From assembly GCA_013327885.1 (NCBI GenBank), contig JABUMY010000002.1:310001-374000 (forward strand): DNA of 64,000 nucleotides, given 5' to 3'. Of this stretch, positions 10,045-16,835 are shown piece by piece. This stretch comes from Flavisolibacter longurius (GTDB lineage Bacteria > Bacteroidota > Bacteroidia > Chitinophagales > Chitinophagaceae). The notes beneath the pieces are model-generated. The model ran no database searches. It had not been told where the DNA came from and was given only the letters and a program-made list of their open reading frames with translations. How positions within the stretch are numbered: the first letter of the stretch is position 1; every line of letters starts with the position of its first letter. Both the position numbers and the translations under genes were made by a program.

Positions 10045-10488
10045 TTATTCACCCTTTAACGGCGGCAGATGTGCGATTATCTCCACTTCTACCAGGGCTT
10101 CCTGCATATAAAGCCGGCTGATCTGCACCCAAGTAGCTGCGGGGTAATCGCCTTTGTAAAAAAGCTTGCGAACGCTATTGGCGTTCTTGGCTGCTTCAAT
10201 GTCTGTTGTGTAAAGATTTTCCTTTACAATGTTGGCCACCGTCAAACCAAAATGCTTTAGCGTACGATCAATTCCCCCGTAAACAGATCTAAACTGCTCC
10301 TCCATCGTTTTACCCATACCAACCGTTCCCGAAATATAAAGGACACTACCCGAAAGCACTGCCTGTGTATACCCAGCAGTGGTATCACTTTCAGTACCCC
10401 AGTGAAACTTCTTTTTGGTTATTGTATTGTTTTGCGCAGAAACGCTAAAAGAGAAAAGCAAGGCAAAAACAAAAAGAACTGGTTTCAT
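10045..10488 (-). CDS. Secreted RidA (YjgF/UK114) family protein
   Basis: A 147-residue protein with an N-terminal signal peptide (MKPVLFVFALLFSFSVSAQ), so it is exported, unlike cytosolic RidA. The Rid fold is recognisable from SGSVLYISGTVG and the C-terminal LVEVEIIAHL strand. Classical RidA enzymes hydrolyse reactive enamine/imine intermediates using an Arg in the motif PARSCVEV; here the equivalent segment reads PAATWVQI, so that Arg is absent. It therefore may not be a 2-iminopropanoate deaminase. I chose the ATG at 10488, since it directly begins the signal peptide. Function is inferred from the fold only. Confidence 0.8.
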   Translation of the reverse strand: MKPVLFVFALLFSFSVSAQNNTITKKKFHWGTESDTTAGYTQAVLSGSVLYISGTVGMGKTMEEQFRSVYGGIDRTLKHFGLTVANIVKENLYTTDIEAAKNANSVRKLFYKGDYPAATWVQISRLYMQEALVEVEIIAHLPPLKGE

Positions 10489-10629
10489 GGTAAAATATTT
10501 TGGCAAAGGAAAAGTCTTCAGCAGTTAATCACTTGCCGCTCATCAATAGGAAAGACATCTTAACATTTTGCCGTGATTTCGTTTCCTGACAATCATGGCA
10601 GGCATCTTGTGTTTGTGAAAAGAAAAAAT

Positions 10630-10851
10630 ATGCGAAAGGTTTTTTTACTGTTAGGAGGTTTTGTTTTCTTAACAGCATGCAGCAACAACGGCGGAGAGTC
10701 TGGTGTTGTGAATGATGGAATGAAAATGGGCGACACCAACGGCGGCCTGGCAGATACCCCTTACACCAACCAGGGCGCAACTGACACTTCCCAACTCGAA
10801 AACCGTGTGGATATCTCTACCCGTGATACCGCCAACAAACCAACGCCTTAG
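10630..10851 (+). CDS. Small putative lipoprotein
   Basis: A 73-residue protein starting MRKVFLLLGGFVFLTACSNN. The LTAC lipobox predicts lipidation at the Cys, after a short hydrophobic signal. The mature part is short, polar, rich in Asp, Thr, Asn and Gly, and has no recognised domain; it is probably disordered. The ATG at 10630 is preferred to an in-frame ATG at 10573 because it places the signal peptide at the N-terminus. It converges with the PAP2 gene with a 4-bp overlap. Function unknown. Confidence 0.65.
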   Translation: MRKVFLLLGGFVFLTACSNNGGESGVVNDGMKMGDTNGGLADTPYTNQGATDTSQLENRVDISTRDTANKPTP

Positions 10852-11573
10852 GCAGCAGCATCTGTTTTTACCACCGGGTCTATTTCGCGGCGGCTGTAGC
10901 GTTCCATGCGGTTGAGCAGCCAAATGGCAAAGGCCAGCCACATAAAGCCAACGCAAAAGCCGGCAATCACATCGGTAGCGTAGTGCACCCGGAGGTAAAC
11001 CCGGCTAAAGCCAATCAGGATCATCAGCACGACAAGGAAAATAATGAGTGCCCAACGAAGAGACCTGTTTTCAATTCCTTTGTAAACTAGGTAAACAAGC
11101 AGGCCGTAAAACGTTACGCTAAACAAGGCGTGACCGCTGGGAAAACTCAACCCTTCTGCTTCAAAGAGAAGCGGAACATCAGGCCGCGGACGGCCAAACA
11201 AATACTTCAGTCCAAACATCAGTCCCAGGCTGGTAAGGGCAATAGCCGGTACTTTGATCGAATACCATCTGTGCTTTCGTATAAACAGAAAATAGGCGAT
11301 CAGGAGCAGGTTGGCGGGAATCAAAAAATTATGGGTGCCCATAAACGTCAGGGCCAGCATGATCTTGTTGTTGGTTTCGGTTACATATGACCGTAAAAAG
11401 CGAAAAACGCTTTCGTCAAACCCTGTGTTTTGCAGCACAATCACCCGGCGAATAAGGAAAGCAAAAGAGAGCAGGGATACCAGGAACAGCACAATAATCA
11501 GCAACATTTCCACCGACAACAGCGCAACGGCCGCCCAGGCAGACCTGACTTTTTTGAAGAATCGTTTCACCAT
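10848..11573 (-). CDS. PAP2 family phosphatase
   Basis: A 241-residue integral membrane protein with the three-part PAP2 active site: KYLFGRPRP, then SFPSGH, then SRVYLRVHYATD. The conserved Lys, Arg, Ser-Gly-His and Arg/His residues are all present. About six hydrophobic segments are visible. Such enzymes dephosphorylate lipid phosphates such as undecaprenyl pyrophosphate, phosphatidate or phosphatidylglycerol phosphate, with the active site facing the periplasm. The substrate cannot be chosen from sequence alone. It stands alone, convergent with the small lipoprotein gene. Confidence 0.9.
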   Translation of the reverse strand: MVKRFFKKVRSAWAAVALLSVEMLLIIVLFLVSLLSFAFLIRRVIVLQNTGFDESVFRFLRSYVTETNNKIMLALTFMGTHNFLIPANLLLIAYFLFIRKHRWYSIKVPAIALTSLGLMFGLKYLFGRPRPDVPLLFEAEGLSFPSGHALFSVTFYGLLVYLVYKGIENRSLRWALIIFLVVLMILIGFSRVYLRVHYATDVIAGFCVGFMWLAFAIWLLNRMERYSRREIDPVVKTDAAA

Positions 11574-11650
11574 AAATTACCCTATGCAAAAGCCCTGCTA
11601 ATTAACGGTACCCTAAAGGTAAATGGTATATTTTTTTTGGGTTATATGAC

Positions 11651-11914
11651 ATGTCAAAACCTGTTTTTACAACCAAGTCTTCTACCATTCACAAGGTGGA
11701 TTATAACGACGCCGAAAAATCGCTGGATATCGAATTCCGCAGCGGTAATGTGTATCGTTATTATGATGTGCCGCAGCGGCTGTGGAAGGTGTTTCAGCTT
11801 TATATCGAATGCGAGGGATCACCGGGATCTTTTTTCAACGAATACATCAAAAGCCAGTATACCAGCGAAAAGATCAAGGACGTTTCTGCAGAAGAAGATC
11901 ACGGCCGCGACTAA
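11651..11914 (+). CDS. KTSC domain-containing protein
   Basis: An 87-residue protein matching the KTSC domain: KSSTIHKVDYND, then LDIEFRSGNVYRYYDVP, and a C-terminal FFNEYIKSQY. The domain is found alone or at the ends of RNA-related proteins, and its function is not established. There is no signal peptide, so it is probably cytosolic. The gene stands alone between PAP2 and the MgtC-like gene. The following ~190 bp (11915-12104) hold no gene or clear signal that I can see. Confidence 0.85.
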   Translation: MSKPVFTTKSSTIHKVDYNDAEKSLDIEFRSGNVYRYYDVPQRLWKVFQLYIECEGSPGSFFNEYIKSQYTSEKIKDVSAEEDHGRD

Positions 11915-12104
11915 GCTTTTGTTTCCACAACAAATACGTCACAGCATCCAGAAGAACCCGACCGGTTCTTTTTTTTATTTCCTACCTACCCAGCCACAAG
12001 CTTTTCATTTGCTATTTTTAAGGAGAGAAAAAATGCCGTTTGTGCATAACCTTCTGCACAGCTTGTACTCAGCTGCGCAGAGAATCTAAAGCCCTTTTGT
12101 TTGC

Positions 12105-13403
12105 ATGGATGAACAACTCTCGGAACTCTCCGGTGAAACCGCAACCTACCTGGCCCGGCTGGCCATCAGCATCGGCATTGGTTTTCTTATCGGGATGGAA
12201 CGAACATTTTCCAAGAAACAAAAAGCGGAAGAAGAAGAGTTTGCCGGGCTGCGCACCCATACCCTTATTGCCATGTTTGGCTTTTTGGCAGCGCTGGTAG
12301 CGCAGCTTACCGGGCTTTGGTTTTTGGGAATTGCCTTTGCCGGTATGATGGCCTTTGTCATCATTTCCTACATGCGACTTTCGGTTCGCACCGGCAATGC
12401 CGGCGGCACATCCGAAGTCGCCACCATCCTTACCTTTTTACTGGGCGCCATGGTTTTTTACGGGCAGATACTTTTAGCCCTTGTAGTGGTTGTGGTAGTG
12501 CTCCTGTTGCTTACTTACAAACCATCGCTGCACCTCTTTGTGCAAAAGCTTTCGCAGGAAGAATTGCGGGCCATCATTCAATTTGTGATCATCTCTGCAC
12601 TGGTCATCCCCTTTCTGCCCAACAGCAATTTTGGTCCTTACGGTCTCTGGAACCTAAAGGATATCTGGAAGATGGTGATCCTTGTTTCGGGCACCAGCCT
12701 TATAGGTTACCTGGTGGCCAAACTGGTTGGCAACAAAGGAACCATGCTGGCCGGTATGGTAGGTGGATTAGTATCCAGCACAGCCGTCACGCTTACCTTT
12801 TCCCGACGGAGTAAACTAGGGAGCGGCGGCGCCGAAACGGGCTCGTTCTATTATGCCATGGCCATCATCAGTGCCTGCACCATCATGTTCCCCCGCATTT
12901 TATTTGAAGTGCTGGTGGTTAACCGGAACCTGGCGCAGCAACTCTGGATACCGATCGCTGCCATTACTCTGGCTGGCTTTGGCGCCGCTTTCTACATCTA
13001 CAAAAAAAGAAAGGGCAAAAAAGAAGAAACATCGCTCCCCCTTAAAAATCCCCTGAACTTTGGTACGGCCATCAAGTTTGCCCTGTTTTTTGCCGGGGTG
13101 ATGTTGCTGGTAAAATACAGCAGCGAAAATTTTGGGGATGAGGGAACCTATATTGCCGGTGCCATTTCGGGCATTACCGATGTGGATGCCATCACCCTTT
13201 CGATGGCAAAAACAGCCACAGCACCGGAGACCTATCCGCTTGCCATCAACACTATCCTCTTAGCCGCACTTTCCAACACGCTTGTGAAATTTTGCCTTGT
13301 GATGGCGTTAGGGAGTAAGTCCCTGTTGAAAACGGCAGCCATTGGTTTTGCTGCTGTGTTTCTTACCGGGTTGGGGTTTTTCCTGTTTTACCTTTTGCGC
13401 TGA
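12105..13403 (+). CDS. MgtC/SapB family membrane protein with DUF4010 domain
   Basis: A 432-residue polytopic membrane protein. The N-terminal ~140 residues match the MgtC/SapB domain (IGIGFLIGMERTF, FAGLRTHTLIAMFGFLAA). The rest is a DUF4010 domain with a conserved GTSLIGYLVAKLVGNKGTML...GGLVSSTAVT stretch and GAISGITDVDAITLSMA. MgtC proteins are linked to magnesium limitation and F1Fo modulation in pathogens, but the fused DUF4010 form has no proven role. About twelve hydrophobic segments are visible. The gene appears monocistronic. Confidence 0.87.
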   Translation: MDEQLSELSGETATYLARLAISIGIGFLIGMERTFSKKQKAEEEEFAGLRTHTLIAMFGFLAALVAQLTGLWFLGIAFAGMMAFVIISYMRLSVRTGNAGGTSEVATILTFLLGAMVFYGQILLALVVVVVVLLLLTYKPSLHLFVQKLSQEELRAIIQFVIISALVIPFLPNSNFGPYGLWNLKDIWKMVILVSGTSLIGYLVAKLVGNKGTMLAGMVGGLVSSTAVTLTFSRRSKLGSGGAETGSFYYAMAIISACTIMFPRILFEVLVVNRNLAQQLWIPIAAITLAGFGAAFYIYKKRKGKKEETSLPLKNPLNFGTAIKFALFFAGVMLLVKYSSENFGDEGTYIAGAISGITDVDAITLSMAKTATAPETYPLAINTILLAALSNTLVKFCLVMALGSKSLLKTAAIGFAAVFLTGLGFFLFYLLR

Positions 13404-13550
13404 GGTTTCATTCAGCTGCAGTATTGCATTTTAGCTAGGACGCTTTTCAAACAATTTCTTCTGGCATGGAAATTTAATGCCCGTTCTCACCTGCCAACAG
13501 GGACAAAAACAAGTTCCCCTTTCTGCAGGGCAAAACAAAAAACGTATAAT

Positions 13551-14015
13551 ATGAAAAAGTTAGTAACAATCGCCTTGGCGGCCTTTTCCCTGGCGGCCTG
13601 CGAAAATGCCACAAACACAACAACTAGTGACGACACCATTACAACCACCACTACGGCAACCGACGATAATGCCGCCTATGCACCGGTGGAAGGCGATGTA
13701 ACCCGCCGTGATGGCAAAGTAATGGTGCGGCGCAATGGCGAATGGGTAGATACCGACCGCGATGTGGAACTGGACAACGGGGTTATTGTGTACAAGGACG
13801 GACGGGTTGTACGCGATGGCAACGAAGTAGAACTGAAAGACGGTGAAGTGGTAAACAAGACCGGTGACTTTTTTGACCGCTCGGGACGTGCCATTGAAAA
13901 TGCCTGGAAAGACACCAAAGAAGGCGTGAAAGAAGCAGGCCGTGATGTAAAAGATGCGGTAAAGGATGCCGGCCGGAAACTTGACAACGCTGTGGATAAC
14001 GACAACAAGCAGTAA
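13551..14015 (+). CDS. DUF6799-like lipoprotein with amphipathic C-terminal repeats
   Basis: A 154-residue lipoprotein (LAAC lipobox near residue 17) with a Thr-rich, probably disordered linker. Then comes a segment of alternating hydrophobic strands and DG turns (DGKVMVRRNGEWVD, DNGVIVYKDGRVV, LKDGEVVNKTG) resembling DUF6799. The C-terminus (about 115-150) is a run of KEGVKEAGRDVKDAVKDAG-type 11-mers, which would form an amphipathic helix as in LEA-like or apolipoprotein-like stress proteins. The product should sit at the outer face of a membrane. A terminator follows directly. The role is unknown, perhaps envelope stress. Confidence 0.75.
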   Translation: MKKLVTIALAAFSLAACENATNTTTSDDTITTTTTATDDNAAYAPVEGDVTRRDGKVMVRRNGEWVDTDRDVELDNGVIVYKDGRVVRDGNEVELKDGEVVNKTGDFFDRSGRAIENAWKDTKEGVKEAGRDVKDAVKDAGRKLDNAVDNDNKQ

Positions 14016-14038
14016 AAACCTGCCCTGCAAAATTGCAT

Positions 14039-14077
14039 TCCCTGTCCACCCCTAAAAAGGCTGGCAGGGATTTTTTG
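14039..14077 (+). terminator. Intrinsic terminator after the DUF6799-like gene
   Basis: Arms tccctgtcca and tggcaggga (one unpaired base), followed by TTTTTTGTTTTT. Confidence 0.75.
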
Positions 14078-14110
14078 TTTTTATCAACTGGTTAAACTAA
14101 ATCAAAGGCT

Positions 14111-14401
14111 ATGTCATTATTAGGATTGTTACTGCTGCTGTTGATAGCAGCCATTTGCGGATCGGTTGGTCAGTCGCTGGCGGGTTATAACCTGGGCGGA
14201 TGTCTTGTTTCGATTGTTGTGGGCTTTATTGGTGCCTACCTCGGCATGTGGCTGGCAGATAAATTCGGCCTGCCGGAGATCTTCCAGATCTCGATTGAAG
14301 GAAAACCCTTTCCCATCATTTGGGCGGTGATCGGCTCTGCGGTTTTCACCCTTGTGGTGGCCCTGATACGAAGGGCAGCCGGTGGTGGAAGGCGGTATTA
14401 G
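14111..14401 (+). CDS. GlsB/YeaQ/YmgE family stress-response membrane protein
   Basis: A 96-residue protein with three hydrophobic helices. Its family pattern, CGSVGQSLAGYNLGGCLVSIVVGFIGAYLGMWLA, is that of transglycosylase-associated proteins (GlsB/YeaQ). These small inner-membrane proteins are often induced by general stress; their molecular role is not known. A short C-terminal tail is basic and Gly-rich (RRAAGGGRRY). It lies just after the DUF6799-like lipoprotein gene, but a terminator separates the two. Confidence 0.85.
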   Translation: MSLLGLLLLLLIAAICGSVGQSLAGYNLGGCLVSIVVGFIGAYLGMWLADKFGLPEIFQISIEGKPFPIIWAVIGSAVFTLVVALIRRAAGGGRRY

Positions 14402-14452
14402 AACTATTTTCTCTTTTTTGGATAACCCTTGCGCAGCGTCCCTGCACAGAGG

Positions 14453-14908
14453 TTATTCGCCATAGTGCATGGTCAGCAAAGGATAGGGTTTGCCCAGGCT
14501 GTCGGTTTCGGACCGGCCGGTAACCCTGAATCCAAAATTGCGGTAAAACCCTACCGCCTTTTCATTTTGTTCGTTTACATCCACCCATTTTTTATTCAGA
14601 TCAAAAACAGCATATCGCAGCAGCGCCTTTCCAAGACCTCTTCCCTGCCCTCCCGGATGAATGAACAACATCTCAATCTTTTCTTCCGATATGCCCAAAA
14701 AACCAAGTATACGGCCCTCCTCGTTACGCAGGCAGTATAACTCCACTGCAAAAAGGTATTGCTCACGAATTAACGGCTTAAAGTAGCAAATGTCTTCTTC
14801 GGTAAGAAAATGATGGGTAGCCCGTACAGACGCTTCCCAAACTTCGGTGATTTCGGCAAAGTCGGAAACAGTGGCTTTTTCAACCAGAAAGTCTTTTGCA
14901 ATGGACAT
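14453..14908 (-). CDS. GNAT family N-acetyltransferase
   Basis: A 151-residue single-domain GNAT acetyltransferase. The acetyl-CoA binding motif A is plain: MLFIHPGGQGRGLGKALL (QxxGxG/A type). It is followed by the motif B region NEKAVGFYRNFGFRVTGR. The acceptor substrate cannot be told from sequence; it may be a small amine, an antibiotic-like compound or a protein N-terminus. No partner gene is evident. nadA upstream ends in its own terminator, so the two genes are probably independent. Confidence 0.88.
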   Translation of the reverse strand: MSIAKDFLVEKATVSDFAEITEVWEASVRATHHFLTEEDICYFKPLIREQYLFAVELYCLRNEEGRILGFLGISEEKIEMLFIHPGGQGRGLGKALLRYAVFDLNKKWVDVNEQNEKAVGFYRNFGFRVTGRSETDSLGKPYPLLTMHYGE

Positions 14909-14996
14909 GCGGGAAATTTCTACAGGGCGAATGTATTCTTTTGAGGCAATTCATTCCATTCTTTCCCCGGAATAAATTCCAAGCCGTAAGTAAAAC

Positions 14997-15024
14997 AAAA
15001 AGGGTTCTTGCGAACCCTTTTTCT
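14997..15024 (-). terminator. Bidirectional-looking terminator at the nadA 3' end
   Basis: Perfect stem aaagggttc / gaacccttt with a TTGC loop, A-rich on the left and T-rich on the right. It lies 16 bp past the nadA stop codon. Confidence 0.85.
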
Positions 15025-15039
15025 ATCGTGATAAGTTGC

Positions 15040-16047
15040 TTACAATCCCAGTTGTGCACTGATCTCCAGCATTCGGTCAAGAGACTTTTTCGCCTGTACC
15101 CGCAGTTCTTCGTCCATGATTACTTCGGGTTGCTCGTACTCCATGCAGAGGTAAACCTTTTCCAGCGTGTTGCGCTTCATGTGCGGACAATCGTTACAGG
15201 CGCAACTATTGTCCGGCGGTGCCGGGATAAAGGTTTTGTGTGGTGAGGTTTTCACCATCTGGTGCAAAATGCCGGCTTCTGTGGCCACAATGAATTCTGT
15301 TGCCGGGTTGTTCTTGGTATAGTTGAGCAACTGCGTGGTAGAACCGATAAAGTCGGCTTCCCGCAGCAGGGGTTCTTCACATTCGGGGTGGGCAATCACT
15401 TTCGCATTCGGATGCCGCACCTTCAGCTTTGTCAGTTTCTCCAGGCTGAAGATCTCGTGTACCATGCAGGCGCCGTTCCAAAGAAGCATGTTTCGTCCCG
15501 TGGTGCGATTGATCCACCCGCCCAGGTTTTTATCCGGCGCAAAGATGATGGGCTGCTCCGGCGGGAAACTTTCCACAATGGCTTTCGCATTGGAGGACGT
15601 GCAGATCACATCCGTTAACGCCTTGATGCCGGCGCTGCAGTTGATGTAGGAGATCACCACATGATCGGGGTGCTGCTCTTTAAACTTTTTGAACAAGGGT
15701 GGCGGACAGCTTTCGCTCAATGAACAACCGGCCTTCAGATCGGGTATCACTACCTTTTTGGTGGGATTGAGAATCTTGGCTGTTTCGGCCATAAAGTGCA
15801 CACCGGCAAACACGATCATGTCGGCGTCGGTCTTGGCGGCCTGCTGGGCCAGCCCCAGGCTATCGCCAATATAATCGGCAATGTCCTGGATATCGGGTTC
15901 CTGGTAGAGGTGCGCCAGGATGATGGCATTCTTTTCTTTCTTCAGCCTTTCGATCTCGGCAAACAGGTCCAGGGTAGGGTCGATGTCCACGTCCAGGAAT
16001 CCTTTTTCCTGCACGTCGTTCTTCGCTATCAACAATTCTTCGCTCAT
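15040..16047 (-). CDS. nadA: Quinolinate synthase
   Basis: NadA condenses iminoaspartate with dihydroxyacetone phosphate to quinolinate, the first committed precursor of NAD, using an oxygen-sensitive [4Fe-4S] cluster. The 335-residue sequence shows [33 protein letters not shown], and cysteine-containing motifs [14 protein letters not shown] and [10 protein letters not shown] that include the cluster ligands. Neither nadB nor nadC is next to it. Its start faces the candidate origin region, and the upstream bases (16048-16080) are extremely AT-rich. Confidence 0.96.
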   Translation of the reverse strand: MSEELLIAKNDVQEKGFLDVDIDPTLDLFAEIERLKKEKNAIILAHLYQEPDIQDIADYIGDSLGLAQQAAKTDADMIVFAGVHFMAETAKILNPTKKVVIPDLKAGCSLSESCPPPLFKKFKEQHPDHVVISYINCSAGIKALTDVICTSSNAKAIVESFPPEQPIIFAPDKNLGGWINRTTGRNMLLWNGACMVHEIFSLEKLTKLKVRHPNAKVIAHPECEEPLLREADFIGSTTQLLNYTKNNPATEFIVATEAGILHQMVKTSPHKTFIPAPPDNSCACNDCPHMKRNTLEKVYLCMEYEQPEVIMDEELRVQAKKSLDRMLEISAQLGL

Positions 16048-16438
16048 GTAATAATTAATAAACTATTATTTATTTATAAAAAGAACCTATTACTATTATA
16101 GGTGTGAATATGGGGATAAGCCCATACCGGAAAATTGATTGTACAAATAACATGCAGTTATCCCCAAAACTTTTGGCGTAATGCACAGCAAAGGTAGGTT
16201 GGATAGTGCATTTCAGGGGATATGCACAGAAATGTGGATTACGCCTCTTTCCGGAATCAACCTTTGATCCCTTTTTTCTGCTATGTGAATAGGCGTGGGA
16301 TAAACTGCGGATAATGAACATCGATCCGGTGGCCAGAGCCGTCCGAAAAACTTCTTGCCCAAGCGTCCACCATCTCTCCCACAACTAATTCACAGTTATA
16401 CACCGGTAATGTGGGTTATCCACAGGGAAAATGGAGGT

Positions 16439-16476
16439 GCGGATGGGCGGATAGGTGTATAGGTAGATATGCGGAT
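16439..16476 (+). repeat. Left arm of an octamer-built inverted repeat inside the candidate origin
   Basis: The segment from 16439 reads as imperfect 8-bp units such as GCGGATGG, GCGGATAG, GTGTATAG, GTAGATAT and GCGGATGT. It pairs with 16633-16670 at 31 of 38 positions. Confidence 0.75.
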
Positions 16477-16632
16477 GTGCGGATATGCGAATTTGTAGAT
16501 GAAGCGAAGTTTCCGGGGCAAAGGGTAACTGAATGCCATACATTCCTCTTCACTACATATATATAGTATCGCTTGACACATTTCTTATGTATGCCAATCC
16601 ATGTATTCAACCCGGCAACCCAACATTCGCCT

Positions 16633-16670
16633 ATCCACTTATCTGCTTATCCACCTATTCTCCCATCCGC
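16633..16670 (-). repeat. Right arm of the octamer-built inverted repeat
   Basis: Reverse complement reads GCGGATGG, GAGAATAG, GTGGATAA, GCAGATAA, GTGGATAG, again period 8. It also contains the near-match DnaA box at 16647. Confidence 0.75.
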
Positions 16671-16835
16671 CTGTCCACCGATCTTCCGCTCCACTCACCA
16701 TCCGCATTGGCTTATATTATCGTTTTCTTCACCAAATCCGCCGAAAACAGCGCCGGAGAGCGGTTTTCCACATTTTGTGTATAATTCCTTTTGCCCTATT
16801 TTCGCCATCCTTTAAATAATAGAACACCACCATTT

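Larger units (their letters stand above)
16048..16835. other. oriC: Candidate chromosomal replication origin (oriC)
   Basis: A 788-bp gene-free stretch between divergent nadA and the PpiD-like gene. Its left edge (16048-16100) is strongly AT-rich, as expected for an unwinding element. It holds 13 nine-mers within one mismatch of the DnaA box TTATNCACA on either strand. They begin at 16103, 16111, 16158, 16220, 16233, 16284, 16306, 16386, 16396, 16416, 16647, 16764 and 16776. Those at 16416 (TTATCCACA) and 16776 (TTATACACA, minus strand) are exact. My hand estimate of chance expectation is about 0.5. mnmG lies 11 kb away. dnaA is not in the window, which is common in this phylum. Confidence 0.65.

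Noticed and set aside
12317-12814. Overlapping plus-strand frame within the MgtC/DUF4010 gene
   Set aside because: Alternative frame of a clear membrane protein gene, with no start signal and unusual residue composition.
13783-14049. Minus-strand frames over the DUF6799-like lipoprotein gene
   Set aside because: Shadow frames with no ribosome start or conserved features.
16533-16819. Short Pro/Ser-rich frames in the candidate origin
   Set aside because: They arise from octamer repeats read in several frames; no start signal or family match.
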